DNA of 64,000 nucleotides from CAVWCW01 sp963753615 (GCA_963753615.1 CAVWCW010000006.1:190832-254831), one strand, 5' to 3'; shown: positions 1 through 9,008, counted from the first letter of the stretch. Translations and numbers: made by a program. The notes: generated by a model from the letters alone, not told the origin.

Positions 1-147
1 GCCCAGGCAGTGGTGGAAGCGGCCGGGGGCCGAGTCACCGACACCGCCATGCAGCCCCTGCGCTACAATACCAAGGACTCCCTGCTCAACCCCCATTTCT
101 TTGTCTTCGGCGACACGGCGGTGGACTGGTCCCAATATCTGGAGTGA
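1..147 (+). CDS. cysQ: 3'(2'),5'-bisphosphate nucleotidase CysQ, C-terminal end only
   Basis: Only the last 48 residues are inside the window; the gene starts upstream. The readable part carries the conserved end of the CysQ/inositol-monophosphatase family, with AAGG followed by PLRYNTKDSLLNP. In that family this segment lies near the sugar/phosphate pocket. CysQ removes the 3' phosphate from PAP or PAPS, which protects sulfur assimilation and recycles nucleotide. The stop at 145-147 is followed three bases later by the next gene, so the two may be co-transcribed. The active-site metal ligands lie outside the window, so activity cannot be judged. Confidence 0.85.
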   Translation, partial: AQAVVEAAGGRVTDTAMQPLRYNTKDSLLNPHFFVFGDTAVDWSQYLE

Positions 148-150
148 GCC

Positions 151-1188
151 TTGAAGCCTATCCTCGCGCCCTTTTTGCTATTGGTCGCCGGCCTGCTCGC
201 CGGCAGCCCGGCGGCGACCGCGGAGAGTGCCGAGGACGCCGAGTTCGACGCCTTCGAGTTCGACGACGCCCCCCTGGCCGAGCCCCTGAGCTACCCGGAG
301 TGGTTCAAAAAGAGCTTCCTGTTCCTGCCCGACGACTTGGAAGAGGCCTTGGAGGACGGCAAGCAGGGCATTGCGGTCTACTTCGGCCAGCGCCGCTGCG
401 CCTATTGCCGGATGCTGATGGAGGTCAACTTCGGGCTCCCGGACATCGTCGACTACACCCGCCGCCATTTCGACATCGTGCCGATCGACATCTGGGGCAT
501 CGAAGAGGTAACGGACCCCCAGGGCGACTTGCTCACCGAGCGGGAATATGCGGTGCGCGAGGGCACCAATTTCACCCCCTCCCTGATCTTTTATGACGGC
601 GACGGGCGCATCGCGCTGCGCCTGCGCGGATACTACCCCCCGTATAAGTTCCGCGCCGCCCTGGAATACGTCGCCGACGGCCACTATCGGCGCGAGAGCT
701 TCAAGGAATACCTGGACCGGGCCGAGCCCTCGATGACCTTCGAGCCCGGCGACCTGATCGAGGAAGACTTCTTCAGCCCTCCGCCCTACTATCTGGACCG
801 CAGCCGATTCCCGGCCCAGACCCCGCTGGTGGTGTTCTTCGAACAGGGCAACTGTCACGCCTGCGACGTGCTGCACAGCCAGCCGCTGCGGGAACCGGCG
901 ATCCGGAACTTGCTGGAGCGGTTCGAGAACGTGCAGCTCGACATCTGGTCCGAAACCCCGGTGTTCACGCCGGACGGTCGCCGCACCACCGCCAAGGAAT
1001 GGGCCCGGGAACTCGGGCTCTTTTACACTCCATCGATCCTGTTCTTCGACGAGCATGGGCGGGAGATCATTCGAGTCGACTCGGTGGTGCGCTTCTACCG
1101 TCTGCGCAACGTCCTCAACTATGTAACCACCCGCGGCTACCTCACCGAGCCCAACTACCAGGCCTGGCGCGTCAATAGTGGGTTTTAG
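151..1188 (+). CDS. exported protein with two thioredoxin-like domains
   Basis: This 345-residue protein starts at TTG three bases after the cysQ stop. It opens with a signal peptide (about residues 1-25, ending ATAE), so it should act in the periplasm. Two thioredoxin-fold units follow. The first has CAYC at residues 83-86 and the second CHAC at 235-238. After each cysteine pair the pattern repeats: an aromatic-rich strand, a DIW motif and a TPS turn equivalent to the cis-proline loop. This suggests an internal duplication. Such proteins reduce or isomerise disulfides, or keep haem-binding cysteines of c-type cytochromes reduced; sulfur oxidisers also use SoxW-type thioredoxins. The exact substrate cannot be read from sequence. 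Confidence 0.75.
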   Translation: MKPILAPFLLLVAGLLAGSPAATAESAEDAEFDAFEFDDAPLAEPLSYPEWFKKSFLFLPDDLEEALEDGKQGIAVYFGQRRCAYCRMLMEVNFGLPDIVDYTRRHFDIVPIDIWGIEEVTDPQGDLLTEREYAVREGTNFTPSLIFYDGDGRIALRLRGYYPPYKFRAALEYVADGHYRRESFKEYLDRAEPSMTFEPGDLIEEDFFSPPPYYLDRSRFPAQTPLVVFFEQGNCHACDVLHSQPLREPAIRNLLERFENVQLDIWSETPVFTPDGRRTTAKEWARELGLFYTPSILFFDEHGREIIRVDSVVRFYRLRNVLNYVTTRGYLTEPNYQAWRVNSGF

Positions 1189-1194
1189 GGTTTG

Positions 1195-1466
1195 GGGCTT
1201 TTGCCCGGATACTTCACCGGGGCGCCAGGCGGCTGCGCTGAAGAGACTGGAAATTCGAGACCTTGAATAGGACTACTGAGGCGTCTGCAGCGAAACACCC
1301 GGTATAACGCCGACTGGCTATCGCACCCCTGACCGGTTCCTGAACGCCCGCGCTTGCTCTTCACTCAATCGATAGCTACGGCTATCGATTTCGCTCCAGA
1401 GCGGCGCCCAGCCACACAGGCCCTGCGTCAGGGACGCGATACCGGGTGAAATATCCGGGCTTTAGG
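1195..1466. repeat. MITE-like interspersed repeat R1, copy A
   Basis: This intergenic element of about 270 bp has imperfect terminal inverted repeats. The left end reads GCCCGGATACTTCACCGG, and the right end, on the other strand, reads GCCCGGATATTTCACCCGG. The interior contains a CGATAGC/GCTATCG dyad near 1368-1388. A clearly related copy lies at about 38806-39050, sharing long blocks such as GACTGGAAATTCGAGACC and GGCGTCTGCAGCGAAACAC. A fragment of the left end recurs at 9059-9095. No reading frame fills it. The structure resembles a non-autonomous transposon (MITE), but the parent element is not in the window. Confidence 0.7.
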
Positions 1467-1519
1467 ACTGAGGACAGCCCTTCCAGCGTCCGCCCCGCGC
1501 GGTCGATCACGTCGGACTC

Positions 1520-1948
1520 TCAGCGTGCCCGGGGCTCGCGCCGGCGCTGGTATTCGTACATGGCGATGGAGGCGGCCACCGCCACATTCAGGCTCTGTAC
1601 CGGGCCGCTCTGAGGGATCGCCAGACGACGGAGGTCCGGGTAGGCGGCGGCGTCGAAGGCACAATGGAAACGGGCCGGCAGCTTGCGGAAGGCGCCCTTG
1701 GCCGGGGCGGGATTGAAGGGGCCGATATCGATCAGGTGGATCTCGCGCACCCCGAAGGCCAGCGCGCTGCGAAAGATCTTGGCCACATTGAAGCCGGCCT
1801 TTAGGCGGTCGAGCACCATCACCAGCGGCAAGGGCCCGGGCGCGGCCAGCGGGTTGCGCCGCCGCTCGTTCTCGTAACGCTTGAGATAGAACTCCCGGTC
1901 AAGCGCCCGCTCGGCGCGCCGCTGGGGACTGCTTCGGCGCTTAGCCAT
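1520..1948 (-). pseudogene. SpoU-family RNA 2'-O-ribose methyltransferase with internal deletion
   Basis: The 142-residue product starts MAKRRSSPQRR at 1948 and matches SpoU/TrmH SAM-dependent 2'-O-methyltransferases, which modify tRNA or rRNA. Motif 1 is present (LDRLKAGFNVAKIFRSALAFG), as is motif 3 near the end (SGPVQSLNVAVAASIAMYEY). The region between them, normally about 45 residues with the G-x-E motif 2 that helps form the knot and bind SAM, is missing: PDLR runs straight into RLAIPQSG. The frame stays open, so this is an in-frame deletion and not a frameshift. A protein lacking motif 2 is unlikely to bind SAM, so I call it a probable pseudogene. Confidence 0.7.
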
Positions 1949-1956
1949 AGCAGGCT

Positions 1957-2317
1957 TCAGAGCATGCTCAGCAGGCGCACCAAGGCCATCGATGCATTGA
2001 AGAAGTCGTCCTCGCGGTGCTCTTCGCAGTGCAGCTTGATCCGGCGCAAGGCCTGCTCGATCTCCACCCCCACCAGCACGTCCTGGCCAGTGGCCAGGGA
2101 CAAGCCGGACACCAACCCGCCAAGCCATTCACGGTACATGCAGGTACTCCACCGCCGCCTCGGCATCGCCCTGCTCGCGCCCGTCCCAGGCGGCGATATA
2201 GTCCCCGCAATCTTTGACCCCGTAACCCCAGAGCTGGGGGGAATCGCCCTCGGCCACCGCCAGCGGCACCCAGCAGGCCAGCAGCAGAGCGGTGAGCGTG
2301 AGTTTCGGCATGGACAT
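1957..2317 (-). pseudogene. Rap1a/Tai-like small exported protein, frameshifted
   Basis: Two overlapping frames make one gene. The first part (from ATG at 2317) has a signal peptide ending AVAEG, then WGYGVKDCGDYIAAW. The second part carries YREWLGGLVSGLSLATG, then LHCEEHREDDFFNASMALV. The order (Trp, Cys-Gly-Asp-Tyr, Trp-Leu-x-Gly, late Cys, Ala-rich helix) matches the Rap1a/Tai family, known mostly as periplasmic immunity proteins to type VI amidase effectors. Removing one C near 2138-2141 restores VEYLMYREWLGG. No T6SS gene or amidase is nearby, so an immunity role is not supported; many family members are orphans of unknown role. It may be intact if the extra base is a sequencing error. 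Confidence 0.6.
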
Positions 2318-2344
2318 CCCCTTTTTTTAGTGGCTTCGAGCTAA

Positions 2345-2490
2345 GGAACCGCTTATTTAATCGCGTTTTCCGCGCGGGGCACATTTCCAGGCGTCTAACC
2401 GCCTGGAAATGAAGGCTTTCGGAAACCGCGTTTTCGAAAGGCGTGCTGCAAAAAGCCAGGGAGGGCTTTTTTCAGCGTCTCCCTAAACGA
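2345..2490. repeat. multi-hairpin repeat R2, copy A
   Basis: This element of about 145 bp is built from consecutive stem-loops. First comes a perfect 11-bp stem, ATTTCCAGGCG with CGCCTGGAAAT, at about 2391-2418. Next is CTTTCGGAAAC with GTTTTCGAAAG, which pairs with one wobble. Last is AAAAGCC with GGGCTTTT followed by a T run, like an intrinsic terminator. Near-full copies lie at about 39525-39680 and 46314-46472. Shorter pieces lie at 44143-44220, 55750-55812 and possibly 3590-3630. Copies sit between genes, usually after a stop codon. Confidence 0.75.
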
Positions 2491-2559
2491 ATCAATCGGC
2501 CTTCGCGATCGAAGGCACCCGACCGGCGTCAATGCCCGCGCACCGCCCTGGTTCGAACT

Positions 2560-3547
2560 ATACAAAACAGCGCTAGTGTAGCAGGATCAACCCGCCTCCC
2601 GCTCGACACCGCAGCGCGGAATGGTTGCTCTGCGCATGAAATTGGGTGCCTCAATCACTTCGCGGTAATGCAGGTTATTCTCGGCATTGATGCGGACCAG
2701 GACCAGCACCCCGGGTTCGGACACGTTCTAGGTGCTTTGCATGATCAGCGACCAGATCCCGGTTGGATCGGCTCTGCGGTAAACCCAAAGTCCATCGTCG
2801 CGTTGGTATGCTCCGTCCTGTATCAGCGTCTCAACCGGTTCCGTCCTGTGCACCAGCTCAAACGGGGTGCCGGTATCCCGTGCCCGCATGAATGCATCGG
2901 TCACCCCCACCGAGAGGTTGAAGTTGTTCAGGTGACCCCTGATCTACTTGGCCTGAAACAAAATTCCACAATATCCGGGTGATCGATTCTCAACACACCC
3001 ATCTGCGCACCACGACGGGCACCGGCGGAAACCACAGTAGAGCAGGACTGGTCGAACACATGCAGGTAACTGACCGGACCGGAGGCACTGCTGCCGGTGC
3101 CTTTCACCGGCGCGCCCTTGGGTCGGACGGAGGAGAAGTCGTAGCCCACGCCACCGCCGCGGCGCATGGTTTCGGCAGCATCGCATAGTGCCGGAAGATG
3201 CCCGGCTTGCCATCCACCGTTTCCGAAACCGAATCTCCGACCGGCTGCACGAAGCAGTTGATCAGGGTGGCATGTTTGATCCCAGTGCCTGCGACGCTTT
3301 TGACTCGGCCGCCTGGGATGAAGCCGGTTTCCATGGCAGCTATGAATATATTTTCAAACTTCTCGGGGGCTTGTTCTTCAGATGCTATGGCCGTGCCCAC
3401 ACGTCGGCGTATCGCTTGCACCAACTCGGGACCTGGCAATCCCTTCTCCTTGCCCTTGGCGTACTTTTCCTGGAGCAGGTCAAAACAGATTTCCTGGAGA
3501 TCCGTGATGGGTCGGTGAATTTCGTTGATGTGAGCCTTCTCGTTCAT
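2560..3547 (-). pseudogene. nrdJ: class II (B12-dependent) ribonucleotide reductase remnant
   Basis: Several minus-strand frames together spell the N-terminal third of adenosylcobalamin-dependent ribonucleotide reductase. In order they are: MNEKAHINEIHRPITDLQEI (start 3547), FIPGGR and TLINCFVQP, then [13 protein letters not shown] and GSVSYLHVF-type text around 3080-3160, then [31 protein letters not shown] and RINAENNLHYREVIEA near 2680. Between these lie at least two frameshifts and two in-frame stops (after FQAK and after IMQST). The catalytic C-terminal two thirds are absent. This is a true decayed gene. The organism must rely on another RNR outside the window. Confidence 0.85.
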
Positions 3548-3802
3548 TCTGGGATTGGTGATCGGCAAAACTTTAATGCGCCGTAGCGCCGAAAAACGCC
3601 TTCCCTGGCATTTCTCAGCGTCTCCCCAGAGTCTAGCCCAGCCCCCAAACGGCCGGCTAAGGCAAAACTTTGCAAATCCAGCGGGCGACAGCGCCTGCCA
3701 CCGCATCGGGAGGGCGTTGGACTGCTATGCTTGGCGGATGGGCTCAGGCAGGTTCCGAGCTCGTATCGAAACCAATCAATAAATCCGAAAAGGGGGCACA
3801 AA

Positions 3803-4210
3803 ATGGCGATATCCATCGGCAAACTCAGAGGCATGAACGCGGACCTGGAGGCCAAGCTCAAGGCCGAGGGGCTGGGCGACACGGACAAGCTCTTGGCGGC
3901 CACCAAGGGGCCGGCAGACCGCAAGGGCTTGGCCAAAAAGACCGGGGCGGACGAGCGCGATATTCTGGAACTGGCCAACCGGGCGGACCTGTCCCGGGTC
4001 AAGGGGGTGGCCGGAGTGTTTTCCGACCTGCTGGAGGAAGCCGGGGTGGACACCGTGAAGGAACTGGCCAAGCGCCGGGCGGACAACCTACACGCCAAGA
4101 TCAAGGAGGTGAACGACGCCGCGCAGTTGGCCAAGCGCATCCCGACCGCGAGCGAGGTAGAGAGCTGGGTGAATCAAGCCAAGGACCTGCCCAAGCTGCT
4201 CACCTACTGA
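3803..4210 (+). CDS. DUF4332 helix-hairpin-helix protein
   Basis: The start at 3803 is chosen because AGGGGGCA lies just upstream and the protein begins MAISIGKLRGMNADLEAKLK, the usual opening of DUF4332 proteins. At 135 residues it is one compact helical domain. It has two helix-hairpin-helix-like repeats, the first around GLGDTDKLL and the second around VKGVAGVFSDLLEEAGVDT. HhH folds often bind DNA non-specifically, but the cellular role of DUF4332 proteins is not established. It is flanked by oppositely oriented genes, so it is probably monocistronic. Confidence 0.75.
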   Translation: MAISIGKLRGMNADLEAKLKAEGLGDTDKLLAATKGPADRKGLAKKTGADERDILELANRADLSRVKGVAGVFSDLLEEAGVDTVKELAKRRADNLHAKIKEVNDAAQLAKRIPTASEVESWVNQAKDLPKLLTY

Positions 4211-4294
4211 GATTTCCGAGCGCCGATAAGCGCGGCGCCTGCCGCCGCCTGGGGACCTGGGCAGAATCTGCGGCCCGGGCAAGCAGGCGGCGCC

Positions 4295-5089
4295 TTACCG
4301 CACCAGCAGCAGCGGGCAATTGACGCGTTCCAGCAGTTGCTGGAATCGCTGCGGTTGCTGGGGCAGTTCGCTGTCCAGCGGCAGAATCAGAGCGATACCG
4401 CACAGACCGGTCAGGCGCTCCGGCAGCGATTCGCCCGGGATGTCGGCCGGGCAATCCACCAGGCGGGCGATCAGGCCCTCCTTTTCCAGCCGGCGGATCG
4501 CTTCGGCGTGCAGTTCCCGGGTAGCGGCCCGGTCGGGGCCGGCGACGAACACGGTGAGCTGGGCGCTGTGGGCCTGCAGCATGGCGGCCCCGGCCCGCAA
4601 TGCGCGCTTGCCGGATTTGGTACCGGTGAAGACCACGTAAACCGTCGGCTCGCGCCGCACCCGGTCGGGCGCAACCAAGCCGGCGGCACTGCGCCGGCGT
4701 TCTCCCACCAGCAGCAGATCGTAGCGGTCCCCCGCTTGCAGCAGCAGTTGCATGCGGGGCCCGCGCTCGACCCGAAACGACCAGCGCACATCGGCCTCGA
4801 GTGCGGCTTGGGCCAGCTCCTGCCGCACGCGCGCCGCCAGCGCTTTGAGGGAGCGCTCCAGTTCGCCCGCGCCCAGGCTACGTTCGCGCGCCGACCAGTG
4901 CAGGATCTCCTCGGCAAACGGCAGGCCGGCGATGCGCAGCAGGTCGGTATCTTCCAGGAACATGCCTCGCAACTCGGCCCGCAGGCGCGCCGCCAAGCGC
5001 ACCGCGGTTCGCAGGGCGTTGCGGTTGTCGCTGGCGCTGTCTAGGGCGAGCAGGACCCGACCCTTGAAAACCCTAGTCCCGGCGTTCAT
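4295..5089 (-). CDS. universal stress protein-like protein
   Basis: The 264-residue protein begins with the USP strand pattern GRVLLALDSASDNRNALRTA and a long helix, then YDLLLVGERRR, a typical fourth strand. A second, shorter Rossmann-like unit starts near TVYVVFTGTKSGKRALRAG and ends with CPLLLVR, so this looks like a tandem USP with a divergent second half. I do not see the full ATP-binding GxxGx9GS motif. Its start overlaps the end of the upstream LonB-like protease gene by 17 bases, implying translational coupling. The role is probably stress-related regulation or chaperoning. Confidence 0.65.
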   Translation of the reverse strand: MNAGTRVFKGRVLLALDSASDNRNALRTAVRLAARLRAELRGMFLEDTDLLRIAGLPFAEEILHWSARERSLGAGELERSLKALAARVRQELAQAALEADVRWSFRVERGPRMQLLLQAGDRYDLLLVGERRRSAAGLVAPDRVRREPTVYVVFTGTKSGKRALRAGAAMLQAHSAQLTVFVAGPDRAATRELHAEAIRRLEKEGLIARLVDCPADIPGESLPERLTGLCGIALILPLDSELPQQPQRFQQLLERVNCPLLLVR

Positions 5090-7487
5090 CCTGGCCGCCC
5101 TGCCCCTTTCCGGCTTGCTCGAACTTCTGTCGCAGCTGCAACAGCCGCTCCAGGCTCTGGCTTACCAGGGCGTTGACCGAGCCGTCGGGGAAGTTGCCGT
5201 CGGCGTCCGCCTCGCCGGCGGGCAGCCCGGTCAGAAGTTCCATCACCTCGTCGACCCGCTCCACCGCATAGACCTGGAAGCGCCCCGCCGCCACCGCGTC
5301 GAGCAGGTCGCGCCGCAGCATCAAGTGCTTGACGTTGGCGGCCGGGATGATCACCCCCTGCTCGCCGGTTAGCCCATTCAAGCGGCAGACATCGAAGAAA
5401 CCCTCGATCTTCTCGTTTACCCCGCCGATGGCCTGCACCTGACCGAGCTGGTTGAGCGAACCGGTAACCGCCAGCGACTGGCGCAGGGGGATCTGGGCCA
5501 GGGCCGACAGCAGGGCGCAGAATTCCGCCGCCGAGGCGCTGTCTCCCTCCACCATGGCATAGGACTGTTCGAACACCAGAGTGGCCGACAAGGATAGGGG
5601 GCGCTCCCGGGCGTAGCGATGGGCCAGGCAGGCGGACAGGATCATCACGCCTTTGGAGTGGATCGGCCCGCCCATCTCGGCCTCGCGCTCGATGTCGACC
5701 ACCTCGCCGTCGCCCAGGCGGGCGGTTGCCGTGATGCGCGACGGCTGGCCAAAGCGGAAATCCGCCAGCTGCAGCACCGACAGGCCGTTGACCTGAGCCA
5801 CCCTTTCGCCCGCGGTATCGATCAGTATGGTTCCGCGCTGGATCTCCTGGTACAGGCGTTCCCGGTAGCGGTCGGAACGCTGGCTACGGGCCCGCACTGC
5901 GCGCTCCACATGCTCCGCCTCCACCTGCTTAACCCCGGCCTCGCCGGCCCAGTAGTCGGCCTCCCGCAGCAGATCCTTGAGTCCACCCATGTGCAGGGAG
6001 ATGCGCCCGCCGTCTTCCACCAGCCGCGAGCTGTGCTCGATAATGCGCGCCACCCCGCGGCGCCCAATTGGCCGCAACGCCTCCTGCCCGACCAGGGAAG
6101 CGATTAGGCGGGCATAGGCCTGGGTGCTCTCGGGACCGCGCTCGAACGACTCGGAGAAGTCCGCATTGACCTTGAACAACTGGGCGAACTCGGGATCGTA
6201 CTCGGTCAACAGGTAATACAGCAGGCGGTCGCCTACCAGCACCACCTTGAGGTCGAGGGGGATGGTCTCCGGTTCCAGGGAAATGGTGCTGACTAGGCTC
6301 AGCATCTGCTCCAGGCTCTCGATGCGGATCCGGCCCGAGCGCAGGGCGCGCTTGAGGGCGTCCCAGGAGAACGGATGGGTCAGAAGCTTGCGCACGTCCA
6401 GCAGCAGGTAGCCGCCGTTGGCCCGGTGCAGAGCGCCCGGATTGATCAGGGTGAAATTGGTGAGCAGGGTGCCGAGCTGAGCCAGGTGCTCGACCCGCCC
6501 GACCAGGTTATGGTAGTTGGGGTTGGCCTCGTAAACCACCGGCGCGCCCTGGGTCTGGGCATGATCCACCAACACATTGACCTCGTAGCGCTGGTGTTCC
6601 CGGCCGCTGGGCTGTTTGTGCACCTGTTTCGGCGAATCTTCCGGCACGAAGTCGTCCTTGTGCGCCACCACGTCGTCCTGCACTGCCTGCAGGTACTCGA
6701 GCACCGCCGGTTGCTCGGCGAAAGCCTGGCGCAGCTCGCCGACGCACTGCTCCACGGTCATCTCCGCGAACTCCCGGTTGAGAGCGTCGAAGTGCTTGGC
6801 GCTCTCCTTGTTCCAGTTGGGAATCTGGCGGATGGTGTTGCGCAGCTCATCCTTAAGCTCCGCGATGACCTTCTGAATGCGCTCCTTCTCGTCGTCGCTG
6901 AGCTTGTCGAACTCCTCGCTGCCCAGGGGCTTACCGTGGTGGACCGGGGCCAGGGTATAGCCATTGGGGGTGGGGATCAGGGCGATACCTTTCTCCTGGG
7001 CGCGGTCGCCCAGGGCGGAAAAGGCCTGCTCTTCGCGTTCCTCGAACTCGTGGCTGATCTCCTGCGCGCGGGTACGGTATTCCTCGCTCTGAAACGCCGC
7101 CGGCATAGCGCTCTGGAGGTCCTTGACCAGACCTTCCATGCCGCTGCGCAGGCGCCGACCCTGCCCCGGCGGCAGCCGCAAGGCCCGCGGCTGCTGCGCC
7201 TTGTCGAAGTTGTTGACATAGCACCAGTCGGAGGGCGTGGGCAGTTGCTCGGCACGCTCGGAGATGTAGCGCCGCACGGCCGTCTGCTTGCCGAGCCCGG
7301 TGGGTCCGGCGAGATAGAGGTTATAGCCCTCGCGGCGGATGCCAATGCCGAATTCGATCGCCGCCAGAGCCCGGGACTGGCCTACTACTTCAGCATGGTC
7401 CTCGGCCCCGGCGGTGCTGTCGAAGGGAATCTGCTCCGAATCGCAGGCTTGGTATAGTTCGGCCGGGCTTAAGGTCTTGCTACCCAT
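5073..7487 (-). CDS. LonB-like ATP-dependent protease (AAA + S16 peptidase)
   Basis: This 804-residue protein belongs to the bacterial Lon-related group with an N-terminal ATPase and C-terminal protease but no classical LON substrate domain. Walker A is AGPTGLGKQT at about residue 60. Middle sections include HRANGGYLLLD and the long insertion typical of this group. The peptidase core has the catalytic Ser in MVEGDSASAAEF and the catalytic Lys in IGGVNEKIEGFF, with VIIPAANVKHLML following, as in S16 peptidases. It is cytosolic and degrades misfolded or regulatory proteins. It is followed by the USP gene (17-base overlap) and preceded by the host-attachment family gene, all on the minus strand. 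Confidence 0.88.
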   Translation of the reverse strand: MGSKTLSPAELYQACDSEQIPFDSTAGAEDHAEVVGQSRALAAIEFGIGIRREGYNLYLAGPTGLGKQTAVRRYISERAEQLPTPSDWCYVNNFDKAQQPRALRLPPGQGRRLRSGMEGLVKDLQSAMPAAFQSEEYRTRAQEISHEFEEREEQAFSALGDRAQEKGIALIPTPNGYTLAPVHHGKPLGSEEFDKLSDDEKERIQKVIAELKDELRNTIRQIPNWNKESAKHFDALNREFAEMTVEQCVGELRQAFAEQPAVLEYLQAVQDDVVAHKDDFVPEDSPKQVHKQPSGREHQRYEVNVLVDHAQTQGAPVVYEANPNYHNLVGRVEHLAQLGTLLTNFTLINPGALHRANGGYLLLDVRKLLTHPFSWDALKRALRSGRIRIESLEQMLSLVSTISLEPETIPLDLKVVLVGDRLLYYLLTEYDPEFAQLFKVNADFSESFERGPESTQAYARLIASLVGQEALRPIGRRGVARIIEHSSRLVEDGGRISLHMGGLKDLLREADYWAGEAGVKQVEAEHVERAVRARSQRSDRYRERLYQEIQRGTILIDTAGERVAQVNGLSVLQLADFRFGQPSRITATARLGDGEVVDIEREAEMGGPIHSKGVMILSACLAHRYARERPLSLSATLVFEQSYAMVEGDSASAAEFCALLSALAQIPLRQSLAVTGSLNQLGQVQAIGGVNEKIEGFFDVCRLNGLTGEQGVIIPAANVKHLMLRRDLLDAVAAGRFQVYAVERVDEVMELLTGLPAGEADADGNFPDGSVNALVSQSLERLLQLRQKFEQAGKGQGGQDERRD

Positions 7488-7520
7488 GCTGGAATGCCGC
7501 GCAACAACGGCGCACCGCCG

Positions 7521-7955
7521 TCAAAGATAATCCGGCAGATGGCTGCGAATCTCGTCCAAGTCGTGGCTGGCCATATTCTTGGCAACGCTGCCGGCGATGG
7601 CGTGCTGCACCGGGGCGTGCAAACCGTCGCGCAACAGGCCGAGAAAGGCCGGTGCGGCCACGATATAGAGCTTTTTGAAACGCCCCTGGGTATGGGCCGA
7701 AGTCAGCGTATCGCACACCTGCTTGGCGAAGCGAACCGCCTCCTGTTGCTTTACGTCCACCTTGGGCTCCATGGCGTGGCGACCCTGCCCCCCGCTGTCG
7801 AATGCACGCCCGGGACCATCGGTCTGCAAGTCCTGCCCGTGCAGGCGGGCCTCCGGACGCACCAAGGCCTCCACTTCCTCCAGATGCCCCTTGCGGGTCT
7901 GGCAGCTGAGGATTCTGGCCCGACTGCTGTCCGCCGCTAGTACCCAAGTCGTCAT
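7521..7955 (-). CDS. host attachment family protein (PF10116-like)
   Basis: The product has 144 residues and starts MTTWVLAADSSRARIL, the signature start of the family named after an Agrobacterium attachment protein. It ends with a helical C-terminal half (KKLYIVAAPAFLGLLR, HDLDEIRSHLPDYL). The family is related to the eRF1/baeRF fold and occurs in many environmental bacteria without any host; the name should not be taken as function. It sits 33 bases upstream of the LonB-like gene on the same strand, so the stress-linked block may be one transcript. Confidence 0.8.
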   Translation of the reverse strand: MTTWVLAADSSRARILSCQTRKGHLEEVEALVRPEARLHGQDLQTDGPGRAFDSGGQGRHAMEPKVDVKQQEAVRFAKQVCDTLTSAHTQGRFKKLYIVAAPAFLGLLRDGLHAPVQHAIAGSVAKNMASHDLDEIRSHLPDYL

Positions 7956-8126
7956 TTGCTAAACCTCCGTCTTGTTATCCTGATTTGATCCTAGCAGCGC
8001 AGCGCCCGGCGGGGAATTGATGCCGGTCAGCTCCGCCTCCAAATTGCCTCGTGCCCGCGAGAGGTTGTTGTAAACTTCTGAGAATAAAGGGTTAGCAGAA
8101 TACTTGGCCAGGACCGGCGGGATCCC

Positions 8127-9008
8127 ATGGACACGCCCCTCAACGAGCAGATCGCCGAGCGCTTGGAGGAGATGGCAGAGCTGCTGGCGCAACAGCAGGC
8201 CAATCCGTTCCGGGTCAATGCCTACCGGCGCGCCGCCCAAGCCCTGCGCCACTTGGACCAGGATCTGGGGGCGCTGTTCGAACAACAGGGCCAAGCGGGA
8301 CTGATCGCGTTGGCCGACGTGGGCAAGGGCATAGCCGGGGCCATCGCCGAGTTGCTGACCAACGGCCGCTGGAGCCAGCTGGAAAGGCTTCGCGGCACCC
8401 TGGACCCGGAGCAGCTGTTCCAAACCGTGCCGGGCATCGGCCCAGACCTGGCCCGGCGCATCCACGACACGTTGCATATCGACAGCCTGGAGCAGCTAGA
8501 GACCGCCGCCTTCGACGGCCGGCTGGCGCGGGTGCACGGCCTGGGTCCGCGCCGGATTGCGGCCCTGCGCGCCTCCCTGGCCGAACTGCTCAGGCGCACC
8601 CGGCGCGCCCCGCCAGTGTCGGCGGCCGCGGAGCTGCCGGTGGAACTGCTGCTTGAGGTGGACCGGGAATACCGCAAGCTGGCGTCCCGGGGCGAGCTGC
8701 CGCGCATCGCCCCACGCCGCTTCAACCCCAGCGGCGAGGCCTGGCTGCCAGTGTTGCACACGGAACGGGGTGGCTGGCACTTCAGCGCCATGTTCTCCAA
8801 CACCGCGCTGGCCCACCGACTGGGCCGCACCGACGACTGGGTGGTGATCTACTTCTACGACGACCACCACCAAGAGGGGCAGCAGACCCTGGTCACCGAG
8901 ACCCGAGGGCTACTGCTGGGACGGCGCGTTGTGCGCGGCCGCGAGACCGAGTGTCGAGAGTACTACCGGCGCGCCGGCGAAGCCGACAGGCCCGAGCCCA
9001 CCGGGTAA
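8127..9008 (+). CDS. PolX-type N-terminal helix-hairpin-helix protein without polymerase domain
   Basis: The 293-residue protein starts at ATG 8127. It has the 8-kDa-like domain of family X polymerases (NPFRVNAYRRAAQALRHL), then two HhH motifs (LADVGKGIAGAIAEL and VPGIGPDLARRIHDTL), then VHGLGPRRIAALRASL. After residue about 170 the nucleotidyltransferase palm and PHP domains expected in PolX are absent. A different C-terminal domain of about 110 residues contains WHFSAMFSNTALAHRLG and WVVIYFYDD. It probably binds DNA ends or gaps. Similar stand-alone proteins are annotated as helix-hairpin-helix proteins of unknown role. Confidence 0.7.
   Translation: MDTPLNEQIAERLEEMAELLAQQQANPFRVNAYRRAAQALRHLDQDLGALFEQQGQAGLIALADVGKGIAGAIAELLTNGRWSQLERLRGTLDPEQLFQTVPGIGPDLARRIHDTLHIDSLEQLETAAFDGRLARVHGLGPRRIAALRASLAELLRRTRRAPPVSAAAELPVELLLEVDREYRKLASRGELPRIAPRRFNPSGEAWLPVLHTERGGWHFSAMFSNTALAHRLGRTDDWVVIYFYDDHHQEGQQTLVTETRGLLLGRRVVRGRETECREYYRRAGEADRPEPTG

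Noticed and set aside
1957..2317. type VI secretion immunity function
   Set aside because: The fold resembles Rap1a/Tai, but no effector or T6SS gene is present, so a functional claim is not supported.
6375..7457. 360-residue plus-strand open frame
   Set aside because: It is antisense to the LonB-like protease and has no recognisable domain.
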